A DNA stretch of 64,000 nt from Membranipora membranacea (Eukaryota; Bryozoa; Gymnolaemata; Cheilostomatida; Membraniporidae): contig OU612069.1 in the NCBI GenBank assembly GCA_914767715.1, positions 18,103,387-18,167,386 on the forward strand, read 5' to 3'. Below, in pieces: positions 22,925 to 34,375 of the stretch. Each line of letters opens with the position of its first letter. The first letter of the stretch is position 1. A program made the translations under genes and the position numbers. Under the pieces are notes generated by a model. That model had not been told where the DNA came from and made no database searches. It saw only the letters and a program-made list of their open reading frames with translations.

Positions 22925-24169
22925 CAGTGTCTAATCAAATGGAGACTGTCTATTCATATACAATTCATCAGGACCTGGACCTTTGAGCGATTTGATCTTT
23001 GGATAAGTAGTTCAAACTTGAACCACTTGCCTCTACACAAATTGATGAGGTTTAATTGACACCCTCTAAAATTCATATCTGCTCAGTGTCAACATGATAT
23101 ATCATATGGTTCAATTATTAAAGAAAAAATATTTGTTCATGACTGCTATATTTGAGATTTTATAACTCTCGTTTATATAATTGTAACCCAGTACCATATA
23201 AAATCAGATTGTAATAGAGAAGCCAACCAACTCACTGTCGTCCTTTCATTGTGCCATTGTGTCGGTTAAACCTGCTATCACTGTGACATTGGCAATTCTT
23301 GCCAAGGATAATAATTTTGGCAAAAGACAGACTCCGAGCCCCGGAATAGGGTTAATACTTAATTGTCAAATCCTGGCAAAAGCAGCAGAATCCATTTGGC
23401 CCATTAATAGCTACTGCAAACAATAAAATATACGGAAAGTGGAGCCAAAACTGTTTTATCAACCTGACCATAAGGGTCAGTAGCTGCACCTTTTTCTTCA
23501 CTGACACAAGTAGAAATAAGGTAAATTAATAAAATAAAATATTCACTGAGTACTTTGCAAAGATTCATTGCAATGCTCGCCTTACTGCCAAAGCTGATTT
23601 CAACATGCAACTATCATGCTGATAGGAGATGTTGGCATCACTTCAGAGGCAGTACAAGAATAATCGCCACACAATGAAGCTGATTTGTACCTAGTAAAAT
23701 GCAATATGTGTGTCAGACAGCTGCAGAAACAAAGTCCTACTGACAACAAATGGCTGAACGGAATTTTAGTCATGTTGATTCGGCTTTTCACACTGTCAGC
23801 AAACCTAAACACCCACCTGACAATACATGTAACTATGTAAATAAAATCAATATACTGAAGTCAAATGGCTCACTGAAGGGTTGAATTTGACTTCCAGAAT
23901 CCAGACTTCAAGATGATGAGCCTTTCATATTAAAATAAACATGTTGTATTGTGTTATTACAAACTGATAGCCTTTACAATTTAGTAGGCTGTATATTGTA
24001 AGCGGCGGCAAATAGACAAGGTCACTAAACCACTCACCAAAATGAAAGCAATCACTTACTGACACAGAAATAAAAAGGCATAAATGAGCACTTACTAGAG
24101 GAAAGTAGATGATGCCAGTTTCAAAATGTACCTGCAAATCATTGATTGTCTTGCTTGCGATCATGAGAA

Positions 24170-24383
24170 GGATATAATTTCAATGATTAGACAGGGAAAG
24201 GTATAGGGTTCATAAGCTACTCATAAAGGGTTAATTACATTGAGTGGCTGAAGAAGAAGGGGCCTATAAGAACAGAAGGATATGCTTTCAATGACAAGAC
24301 AGGGAAAATTAAGGGATCATGAGCGAATAAGTGAATTAGATTGAGTGGCAGAAGAAGAAGGAGCCTATGAAAACAAAATGGAA
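24170..24383. repeat. Diverged tandem duplication, about 2 x 108 bp
   Basis: Unit 1 starts near 24170 and unit 2 near 24279. Shared blocks include AGACAGGGAAA, TTGAGTGGC and AGAAGAAGG, then GCCTAT. The divergence suggests an old duplication. Confidence 0.7.
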
Positions 24384-25857
24384 AATGGCTTATATGTATT
24401 TTTATTGTCAATCTACATTCTCTTTATGAATGTTGTTCATGCAGTGACAGAACAAATGCCTTTAAAAATAAGGAATAGTACGAGTTATAAAATCAACAAG
24501 ATTCAAAGCGCTTTGATGATAGTTGTTTAAAATGGGAAAGTTTGGTCGCTGGGCATATCTGTATTGGTATTGAGTTAAAAGTGGTAGTAACTTTTTGATT
24601 GCTTAATCGCTGCGATAATGTAACAGATTTTAGTGTGTAAAATAAGTTTTAGGGCTAGGTAGGATAAATCATTTCAGAAGGAAATCTGGTGCCATCGAAT
24701 GCATAATTTGGAAGCCAAAAATATATGTGAAATGAAATGCAAGGAGTAGAAAAGGAGTCAGACCATTTCTGATGTTAGTAAATCCTTGTGTTGATTAGAT
24801 GAAACAGAATGTGGTTAATATTAGCTTTTATGTTGAAAGCCATCTTTTTGAGCGAGCATATTTTTTCAAGTTTTGCTGGGAATAAAAATTACGAGATTAT
24901 TAACCGCCTAGCAGGCTTTGTGGCATTCTCATCTATGGACAAGAAAAGAAAAGCTCTGATAATTATGTTATTGATTTTGCAACTCTGGGAATGGCAATGC
25001 AATCTAGCAATTTCAAGTCCACAAGTCAATAGCAATACAGGTCATTTCACCTATTGAATGCAAACGGCCCAAAAGAAAATGAGAGAGGTTATTTGAGAAA
25101 TTAGTATGGTAATCGATATTAAATCTTAAAAAGGAAATTAGGTGTCAAACATGACAGACATGAGCAGAATGTATAGAGAGAAGAGTTTGTCAGAACAATT
25201 GCTTGAAAATCACTATGTGTTTGCTCATCATGTACCTAAGACTGTGAGTATTGATTGACTGGTAATCCATGCAAAAAGTTGCTAGAAATGCAATTCCTTC
25301 TGGAAGACTAGTTCCAATACGATATGATAGCTTATCACACCTCTTCAAAATCCACTTCTGCCTCATACGTGATATAATGCTATGGCAACCCCTTTGATAA
25401 CTTGAACATCTCCTAAATAATGACACATTCAGAAAGTAGGGAATTGGTATTCGATGAAAAAGTTGTTACAATCGCTTTGAAGGTAGTCTATACCATGAAA
25501 CACGAAACAATCGTACATGCTTTTGCCACACTTCAGAACATTTGAGAACATTCAAATATGGTGGCATCCTTCTCCTTTTTATCGGTGAAACTTACAAAAT
25601 TGTGCCGATGGGCTTTGGCAGCTTCTTGAGCTGATGGCAAATATGATAATGTTCCTTCTGTCATTAACAAATAACTGTCGTTCTCATTCAACCAAGTTCA
25701 ATGCCACAAAATTCGCAGACTGTATATTGTACCGTGTACAATCCTATTACCGGCCCATAGGCAATAGCAAGTGATAGATGGTAACTGGTACACGGTTTCG
25801 ACCTGACGTATTCCTGAAGTCCAATATATTGTATCGCTCATAAGAAAACACATAAGG

Positions 25858-26796
25858 CTAGCTGGAAGTTCTTCTCTGCTGTCCGTTATTTGGTGCAACA
25901 TTTCTCTCAGTTGGCCTGATCTTCTTCTTGCGAAACATTGTGAAGAAGGCTGCTCTGAAACTTGAGATAGTTATTACATAGACAAAGAAATTAATACCAC
26001 CGCATAATCCAAGGAGCTCGCAGCTAATGAATGTAAACCACAAGTTTTGGTAATCCGGTACAAAAATCTCCATCATAAATCTTACTGCGGTTGGTAACCA
26101 TAATAAGTAATTCATGAGTATTGTCACTACAACTGTTCTGATTGAGGTTATGAGTCTCTCTCTTGACAACCCTCTAAGTTTCGCTACACAGTTCAGCATG
26201 TAGATATTGGTAATGGAATGAATCAAAAGCGGTATAGTGATAAAAAATACAATGGTAAGAAGAACTCCGATCTTCGAACTATCTCTGCCGCTCAGAGCAC
26301 ATTTTGGAATGAAAGGATCAAACTTAAATTCAATCAAATTCAAAAACACTGACAAAATGTTGAAAAAAACAGGAAGCAAATTGCAGGCTGCAATTATGCC
26401 AATAACTAAACTTTTCGACATCCTGTTATTAACAAAAGCGCGATATTTCAGTGGGTAAGCGACAGACACCCATCGATCAATGCACATTGCACTATGAACG
26501 GTGGCCTTTATCTCCATAAAAGATCCCATAACTATCCCAAGAAGAGTACACCATCCGTCGTGTATCCATAACTTCCCTCTTATTATTGCCACAAGTCCAG
26601 CAGTAAATGGTACCAACAAAGTTAAATCTGACCCCGCAAGACTGAGCATGTAGTAATGTTGCATTTGCAGATTCCTCATTTTCTTAAATGTAGTAATGAC
26701 TAGCGTGTTAGTTATAAAAATATCGATATACACTGCCAGACATACTAATGCTAGTCCAGGATGAAGTTGTGTGTTGACTAGGATCAAACCTTCCAT
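25858..26796 (-). CDS. Orphan class-A (rhodopsin-like) GPCR, 312 aa, single exon
   Basis: A seven-transmembrane receptor at the plasma membrane; the ligand is unknown. TM1 is about residues 15-37 with an N-D pair as usual (N in TM1, D in TM2, SLAGSDLT). ECL1 has Trp, followed by the TM3 Cys (GWCTLLG) that pairs with a Cys in ECL2 (IPKCALSG). TM3 ends CIDRWVSVAYP, so the DRY box reads DRW. TM6 has LWLP where CWxP is usual. TM7 ends GINFFVYVI, so the NPxxY proline is missing. The C-tail is short, basic and Ser/Thr-rich (KKKIRPTERN, ending QQRRTSS). The N-terminus is only about 14 residues with no signal peptide, normal for the family. The start is the first Met of the open frame. A broken paralogue lies at 1-467 on the same strand. 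The lack of introns is common among class-A receptors and fits local or retro-duplication. Confidence 0.93.
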   Translation of the reverse strand: MEGLILVNTQLHPGLALVCLAVYIDIFITNTLVITTFKKMRNLQMQHYYMLSLAGSDLTLLVPFTAGLVAIIRGKLWIHDGWCTLLGIVMGSFMEIKATVHSAMCIDRWVSVAYPLKYRAFVNNRMSKSLVIGIIAACNLLPVFFNILSVFLNLIEFKFDPFIPKCALSGRDSSKIGVLLTIVFFITIPLLIHSITNIYMLNCVAKLRGLSRERLITSIRTVVVTILMNYLLWLPTAVRFMMEIFVPDYQNLWFTFISCELLGLCGGINFFVYVITISSFRAAFFTMFRKKKIRPTERNVAPNNGQQRRTSS

Positions 26797-28254
26797 CTCT
26801 CAAGGTTGCTGTTGATATATTGATATTTCGAATTACCAACAAGAAGTAGTTATATCCTTGAATATGAATGAGTAACAAACATTTGTTCACATAAATACAG
26901 AGCAAATTATTGAATTGTGGGTAGTATTTGCGTATCTATGATTGGCTACGGTACAGCTACACATTTTAAGTGTCCAACTTTCCAGCTATATACCATATTA
27001 TTGTCATTTTTTGCTAAGATACATAGGCTTTGAGTAATCCGGGTCGTTAAAATGAGTTTTACCATATAGCCTGTTGTAAATCATTTTAAAAACCTGGATA
27101 ACTCATAGCCTACTATCCTAGCAAATATGACAAAAAGTTAGAAATCAGGCTTTAGGATAAATACAGAATGAATTATGACCCATCAAAGGAGGGTATGTCT
27201 GTATGTATGATCTTCATTGTAACTTATATAATTATCGAAATTTGGCAGATATCCAGATTGAATAATTCCCCCACTGGATAAAAACCGCAGGCACTATAAC
27301 GATCATTGAAGTGCCCCTCTGTATATCCTTACTCTGTGATGTCTACAAACTGTGAGCATCCCAGTGCAGGACATGACGCCCTGCCTTTAAAGGCAACGGT
27401 AACATTTTGCGCAGTTAGTTTATATCCCTGTGCATTGCCTAATTCTCATTAAAATCATACATGTAACTAAGATTGGAATCAGCAAAGTTTTTTACAGGTA
27501 GTCAGCTTTGAAACAAGCTCAAAAACTGACCATCTTGAACAACCAGAAGCTGAGTAATGAGGCAATGAAATTGACCCGTTAAGAGTCTGCTGAGAACCGA
27601 ATTTTCCTGTGTGAGGTCAAACCTGGATCAAAAACTGGCATTTCGGTATACGATTAATATTTCTTTGATAGCACGAGTTACATTTGAATTCAACTGGTTT
27701 CATCAAATTTTGTTAGCAATACAAGAGTCAAAGCCTCAGATAGTCAGTTCATTGGGAAAATGTATGTTAATGACATCATATCTCCATAGGCAAGGCTTGT
27801 TAGCCTTATTATTTGGAAAGTCGTAACGTCAGTCCTAGTTGCCCAATCGATATGTTATTTGGTACATTTTGAAGCTTATTAGTTGGACGATCACCTTTAT
27901 TTCAATGACGTTTTAGCAAACACGAAAGGCAGCTTCCACATTCTGAATTTTAATGAGGATGTAAATACCATACTGATACCTTCTAATGCCACGGTTGCCA
28001 GTGAAACAGACATCAGGTGAGGTGAAATAGTAATTTAGGCAAACCCTTTGCCAAAGGTGCTCTCAACTTTAGAACTGCTTTGTTTCCCACTCTTCAGTCC
28101 AAGACAAACTTTGCAATTGCAGCAACTGCTGTGACTGACATCTTCAAATCAGTCTCGTGAGCAAATTGTGTCTATTTACCATGTTTAGAAGTACCTAGAG
28201 GAGATTCAAAATTTGAGACACTGACATCATGCAGCTGTATCATGGTCTACGCTC
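26797..28254. other. Intergenic DNA with one foldback repeat
   Basis: It contains the imperfect inverted repeat at 27001-27132. No coding sequence is supported; the 71-codon ORF at 27611 has no recognised similarity. Confidence 0.45.
27001..27132. repeat. Imperfect inverted repeat (foldback), about 53-bp arms
   Basis: The left arm 27001-27054 pairs with the right arm 27081-27132. Matching blocks include TTGTCAT, TTTGCTA, ATAGGCT/AGCCTA and TTAAAATGA. It is probably a decayed miniature DNA element. Confidence 0.75.
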
Positions 28255-28504
28255 TACATGATCACTTTAGGCTACATGCTGTCTAATGGTATGAGGAATG
28301 TTACTGCCATGTCAATGGTTTGCATGGTCAAGATGAAAGCATAGAGCAGATTTCTAGACAAAAGTTATGCAACGGCCAGGAGTAAAACAGCACCTCTTCA
28401 ATAAAAAACGAGGTGATTGATGACACTGATGTATAACTTAATAATTCCAATTCACCTGAGGATTACCAAAATTGTTAGGCTCTGTTATTCATCAAGTATC
28501 TAGC

Positions 28505-28623
28505 TCAAGCGTTTTAACGGTGTTGGGATAGCTGCAAGTAGTAGCATTTCATTATCAACCACTTTCCCAAGGGTGATTATGAAATGCTACCACAGTTATC
28601 CTGACACCGCTTAGGCGCTTAAA
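28505..28623. repeat. Imperfect foldback element, about 55-bp arms
   Basis: The left arm 28505-28560 and right arm 28571-28623 share AGCG, CGGTGT, GGATA, GTAGCATTTCAT and ATCA blocks in inverted order. The right edge reads GCGCTTAAAG. The left equivalent is degenerate, so a TTAA target site is possible but not proven. It lies inside the first intron region of the SLC17 pseudogene. Confidence 0.75.
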
Positions 28624-29511
28624 GATGGACCCCAACTCAGATCCAGCGTTAATTTCAGAAACTTGGTAGTCCATTCATGGAGGTTTCCTTGCGCTGGCAG
28701 TAATATTATGGGCAAAACAGTTGTAATGCGACTTACTCTCACAAATCCCAATAACCTTTGACATCGTGGTAATTATATCGAGCTCACCAGGTCTTCAGGC
28801 TTCATTGAGCCATATTTTATAGCTTAAAGCATGACGATGATTGATTGATTTATAATTCACTAGAAAATCAATATTATGGTGTACACCTGCTGTGGCACAC
28901 ATAGTGACACTGTACGTTAAATACTAACTGAACCCTGGGATAAGAATAAGTAGTCAAAATTATTATATTCATACACATTTTCATATCTTGATTTCTTTGA
29001 AAAAAAAGCTTTCAAAGATCCATCAACAGAGTCAAATATAGTTGAGGAATGTGTAGCTATAATGATTTTCAAAAACAACAACCATTTACTGAGAAAAATT
29101 GATAACGGTAATAAGTCATTATTGATCAATAGTGGATCGTTTACGAGCGTCCGTAAAATTCTTCCTTATCAATGTAAACAAATTTCTGACATATTCGCCA
29201 TTCGGTGGTGCAAATTCTTGATTTGTCCGTTGCTGGTCATTGACCCTGGCCGACCTTAAAGATCTACGTTATTTCCCCAATAACAATTTGTTGCTATTCA
29301 ATGAATATTGAAATTAGTATGGAATCAGTATCGAAATCCATATTTCCGATTTACAATTATCAGGTTAGCTCCGTAGAAATCGAATGGGACAAGAGAACAC
29401 AGAGATATGTTCTATCAGCGTTCTATTTAGGATATTTATTAACTCAGGCACTTTCTGGAGCCATAGCTGGGAGGTTTGGTGGAACCAAACTGTATTTTAT
29501 TGGCTTAATAT

Positions 29512-30014
29512 ACAGTTTTCTGAGCTCTTATTTATGCTTTATGCTTTATGTTCTCTCTCCAGTTTGGTACTTTTAACCCACACCGCATAGGAAAGACCTG
29601 CTGAAAAAGGGTTATCCTGAAAACCCTTATGATAGAATAAAAATGATTTTTGATTCGGAGTCTGCACCATTGAAAACCCTGTGATACAGGGTTTTCAAAT
29701 CATTGGAGACTTGAATGTTGATAGATCTAAATTTGAGTGACGAAACTCATGAAAATTTCTGCCAAATTGTCCGCAAAACAGGCAGAAAATGCTATGATTG
29801 ACTATCCAATTACTAAAATTATTTCCCAAACTTTGTCCATATGAGTTTTCAATGTTGCAGATTCTGAATCAAAGATAATTTTTATCCTATTATAAGCGGT
29901 TTTCAAGATAACCCTCTTTTCAGCACGTTTTTCCTATGCGGCGTGTGTTAAAAGTACCAAACTGGAGAGAGGACAACTCCGAATTGAGGCCTAAATCAGA
30001 GCTCAGAAAACTGT
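29512..30014. mobile_element. 503-bp foldback element inserted in SLC17 pseudogene exon
   Basis: The ends are ACAGTTTTCTGAGCTC on the left and its reverse complement on the right. Diverged arms of about 150 bp (29512-29666 and about 29860-30014) share CTCTCTCCAGTTTGGTACTT and CGCATAGGAAA blocks. Removing the element rejoins the third coding exon in frame (IGLI then LTLATILTLVAAR), with about two extra codons compared with the intact genes. The target-site duplication is unclear. Confidence 0.85.
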
Positions 30015-31075
30015 CTGTTTTCCTGACTCTGGCTACGATTCTAACTCTTGTGGCAGCAAGGTAAGTGTCTGTTGTCTGTGTCTGTGACTGAATGCATTAT
30101 TTATTTTTCTCTGTAAAAATTCAGCTCATGTCATGTTAAAATACCCTGTTTTGAATTACCCTAGGTTCGATGGCAAGAGATATGATATTTCTGCAGTGCT
30201 GGTGATCATTTAACGCGTTATTTGTGGTATGGCTTGCGGTACAATATTTACCTGCTCTTTTCATCTCATTGGGCAGTGGATTCCTAAATATGAAAGGAGC
30301 GTAGCCATTGCTTTTGGCTACGCTGGTGATTATGTGAGTAGCGAGTATTATGTAGTAAGAGCTTACAGCTTTTTTATTGCCTAGAAAAGCCAGCCTGCCA
30401 TATCATTTCAGAATTGGATAACAGATAGCAGGCTTGCTTTACAGAATCAGTCAGCCAATCTGATGGTCGACAATTGCAATTTTACATAGGAGGAGTTGCC
30501 ATAATCAAAACAGGTTGGCTCGCATAGTATTTTCGGATATTGAGAACATTGCTACAGTTGGTCTATCATTAAAGTCATTAACACAAATTCTTCATTTGGT
30601 TCTCAACGGATTACAACTGTTATTATGTTTGCAGTTAGGAAACATATTGATTCTTGGTTCAATGGTGGCTGGCCATCACCTTATTACTTCTGTGGTGGAT
30701 TCGGTGTCATAATCTGCATCTTCTAGTGGTTGTTTGCATTTGATTCCCCGGGTGATCATCCAAGAATATCTAGTAAAGAGCTTAAGTACGTTACTCACTA
30801 TAGCGACTCATCAAACGGAGGAATCAAGGTATGATTCTTGAAAAATCTATGTCTGATATTTGGAAAGACTTAATTATTGTCTTCTCTTGCAATCTTGCAA
30901 ACCTACTACAAGGGGTCCCAGCAGTGGGCCATGTCAGGCCAATGACCCTAACACGTACGCTGTGTTTTCTAGGGTGGCAATGGTGGTTTGGAATGTGCTG
31001 TGGGATGAGAGAACACAACTCCGAGTAGTGAATAGCGGGCTATCTAATTAGCGCCATCGACCCATTCTTTTTTGG

Positions 31076-31215
31076 GGATGGTGAGATGGCGCAATCGGTT
31101 AGCGCGCTTGCTATTCAATGCCAGGCGATTAGTGCAGCAGGAGTTGTGGGTTCGAGTACCACTGGGGGAGCTTTCATTGTTCATTGTTCCTGCCCCCAGC
31201 ACCCTCGGGTGTATA
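31076..31215 (+). mobile_element. tRNA-derived SINE (family 1)
   Basis: The tRNA-like head has A box TGGCGCAATCGGTTAGCGCG and B box GGGTTCGAGTACC. The tail reads GGGGGAGCTTTCATTGTTC, then CAGCACCCTCGGGTGTATAC. Copies of the same body lie at 50490-50610, 63480-63590 and, on the minus strand, 55330-55400. The anticodon arm is not tRNA-like, so it is not a tRNA gene. It sits in an intron position of the SLC17 pseudogene. Confidence 0.8.
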
Positions 31216-32832
31216 CCTCTCCTCCTCCTTTGTCCCCCCCCCCCCCCCACCGAACAAAGCTTGTTAAAACAGGCTAGCCCTAATTGTGGTTTTTTCGAAT
31301 ATTTCGGCCTTTTTGACTAACTAGTCTATGCGTTCTGATCAGACCATTTCCCATGCAGCTCTAGGGCAGAGCCTATTTTAATAAACAGACATAACATTAG
31401 GTAACAACTCTAACAAGGATGGGGAAGTGGTTGATAATGGAACAACGAAACCATGGCAATATTTTAGTACGTTAACTATAAACAAATCAAAATTTAAACT
31501 GCATCCATTGTTTTCTTTCCATCAGAACACAGAGGTCCCCTGGAGACAGATTCTCACATCACCTGGCTATTAGTGTCTCAAACCACTTGAGTCTTGTATC
31601 CCGCTCACAGTCTCAACAAATTGCTTTCTATTTCTTTAGAGTGGGCTTTTCTCAACATTGCCTTACATAGCCGTGGTGATAACATCTGTCCCTCATTCTT
31701 CCCTGGTTGACTACGCTCGCCAAAAACAAGTATTTTTTTACTCTCACTGCACGGAAACTGACAACTGTCCTAAGTTAGTATTTAACTAATTATACCGAGC
31801 AGTTTTGACACGTCAAATCTTATAAAATAAGCTTATCTAACATCAGAACGAAGACACAAATTTTTACGCTATCATTTTGAGTTCTTACAGTGCGGACCGT
31901 TTGATTTATGGAAGATAAGATTCCTTTTTTTCCAGCTTTCTTTCGCCCCATCGGATTTCTTATTGGAGCAGGCTTCATACCATGCGGTAAAAACTATCTT
32001 GGGGTAATATTTATGATAGCTGCAGTGATGTTTATGGGCTTGACAGGTTCTTGATACCTTACCAACCTACCAGATATTGCTGCCAGGTAACATTCACAAC
32101 TGTAAACCATCGGTAAATAGACTGCAAGAGTGCTCAGCTCAATGATGTTAAGGATGTCAATGTCAATTATTTAGTTATATTGTTATTTTATTATTTAATA
32201 AGTATTTGGTTGGTTATGATTACAGAATTGTCAGTGCTTCTCATAGGTTTCTAGCTTTGAGATTGAATTTCCTATGCCTATTTTGAGCTTACATTTTTCC
32301 TTCTGCCTGTTTCAACTGTGTCTAAGTTTGCTACATCAATATTTCCAGATATGCGGGAGAGATCTACGGAAATCAAACACTTTTGCCGCAGTTGTTGGAG
32401 TCATAATGCCTTCCCTTGTCAATGGTCTTACCCTAAATGTAAGTCATATGGCTTAGGCTTGATAATGCTACTGGCATTTGGAAAAATTAGAATTTGAGGT
32501 GGCATGGATGCATGATAATTTGAAATTATGATAAACCATTCTTTGCATCTGACTAAATTATCTTTGCATCTGGTAAATATATATATGGAAAGAGACATTG
32601 TTCCTCATATCAGGCATCGGTAGTCTAGTATCTGATGAAGTAGGTTGTCCATCAATCAATTTGTATGTAGTGGACCACTGACGAATGGAGTGTAGTATTC
32701 TATATACTTGGAGCAGTTCAGCTTTCTGGTGGAATGGTGTACCTAATATTTGCCAGAGGAGAAACTCAAGAATGGGCAAAACTGGATTCTGACCCAGAAA
32801 AGGAGAATTTTATAGACAAAACAAATAGCTGA

Positions 32833-34375
32833 TCGGATATCCATCACAACAATCCTGTTTTATTAAAGCAATACTCTCTTCAAACAATGAGTTTTATAGC
32901 ACTTTAGCTCGAAAGCTAGTCTGGTCTTGTTCTCAATTTTTGCCCAGGCAAATAACTACTTATGATATAATACATAATAGAAATAAATAAATAGGAATCA
33001 ATGAAACTTAAATATTGTCAAAGTTTCTGATTAACTTGTTTAGAACAAGAGAAACACATACAGTTTCCTTGGTAATTAAGCCCCATCAGTCTACCCGATC
33101 TTCAAGCTCAGCCAACCTCTATGTTTGCTTTTTTTTATGTATTTGAGACTTTCAGAATTGATAACTTCTTCATGTTTTCCCTCAGTGTTTACTCTCGAGG
33201 TACGATACCCAGTTAGTTTCAAATGGTTAGATGATATAAAAGTTGCAGAGCTTATCCAAACCATTCCACCTTGGCCCTCCACTTGCTACATCAGTTAGGA
33301 GGTTAATAAAGTGAGGCTTTATTTTTATATACACTAATGCAACCTTGGCCTTATTACCCGCTTGTATTTGATATAGTTAAATCCCCATAAATGTTTATCA
33401 CCATGGGGACATCACTAAAATAGCTACTGATTACCAATCTTACATGACCAAATTATGAATTGATAATGACTTCAACCAGACATAAGCTATCCACAGAATG
33501 TTTTTTTTAAGTTGGAGTATGATATGACTTAGTTCTTAGTGATCTTTATGGTCGCTCAGTTTTTACGTTTGAATTCTTTTGCTTGACTTTATTATCCCTT
33601 TCACAAGTATTTATGTTTTATGAGGAATGTTTCGTATAGGTGTGCATGTTTTCAACTCACGTTGGTAGAATCTAGTATCACATAACTTATAACCCAAATT
33701 ATTCAATTGCAAAACTTTAAGAGGTATAAATCTTGGCGTGCTCTAACAACTTTCTAAAATCATCAACAAAACGCTATCTAGTTTTCCTGAGATATCAACA
33801 TTTAATTGAGGAAACACTTGTAGATCAAACTCTGGTGTTTACTACACTACCAGTAACGCTAATACACTTAATAGTCATTTCTTTTGACCCACAGTAAGGG
33901 AATCCCACCTTACAGTGGGAGCTGCAAAGGCTGAGAGTATAACTAGTTATCAATATCAAGAGGGTCATGCATTGCCACCTCTAATAATCATAGAGCCACT
34001 AGCGATCGTTACAAGGCAAGGGATCAATGGTGATCAATCGAAAAAAAATTAAGCGGCTGCGGTGGGCAAGGATATAGGGTATCTACCCCACACAGGCCAA
34101 ATCTGCATAAGGGGGCCAAATAATAAATTGTGAATAGAATAACAAAGAATGTTTTAATTTTTTTATATAGTTATGGTTCTATGACAAATGGACCACAAGA
34201 CAAATGTAATCTAAGACAACTTGACCGCAAATGAAAGCCGTTAATGGTTATCAGGGCAAACATAAATAGAAGATCATGTCTGCTACAATGCGGAAGTACA
34301 ATAAGCTGGATATGCAATTTGATCTATAGTACTAAATGTCATTGTTATTGGTAGGTTTAACATGTTGATATAATA
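32833..34375. other. Spacer between SLC17 pseudogene and SLC17 gene 1
   Basis: The two transcription units converge here, so it holds both 3' ends. Words resembling 51880-51930 (ATAGGGT, CTACCCCACACA) occur near 34070, suggesting a minor dispersed repeat. Otherwise nothing is seen. Confidence 0.45.

Larger units (their letters stand above)
22422..25857. other. Non-coding stretch with small inverted and tandem repeats
   Basis: It holds the hairpin at 22819-22924 and a diverged tandem duplication at 24170-24383. Several short ORFs with hydrophobic starts (minus strand 23404-23812; plus strand 24345 and 24809) have no recognisable family. Confidence 0.4.
28255..32832 (+). pseudogene. SLC17-type transporter pseudogene (MFS anion transporter family)
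   Basis: The exon blocks match the two intact SLC17 genes in the window: about 28280-28350 (NGMRNVTAMSMVCM), 29364-29511 plus 30015-30060 (EIEWDKRTQRYVLSAFYLG ... ATILTLVAAR), 30165-30333, 30635-30828, 31526-31575, about 31644-31740, 31936-32086, 32349-32438 and 32671-32832 (ends FIDKTNS). The lesions are TAA at 30211-30213, a deletion of about 30 nt in the fifth exon and TAG at 30724-30726, a truncated sixth exon with TAG at 31571-31573, an extra T near 31735, TGA at 32052-32054, and one base lost in exon nine (90 against 91 nt). A 503-bp foldback element sits in exon three. Many splice sites and exon lengths are still preserved, so decay is fairly recent. It is oriented opposite to the intact genes. 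Confidence 0.9.

Noticed and set aside
24345-25057. Two hydrophobic ORFs on the plus strand
   Set aside because: Short, no homologous motif, and the first lies within a diverged tandem duplication.
31076-31160. Possible tRNA gene
   Set aside because: A and B boxes are present, but there is no anticodon arm or paired acceptor stem, and a repeat tail is shared with other copies. It is a tRNA-derived SINE.
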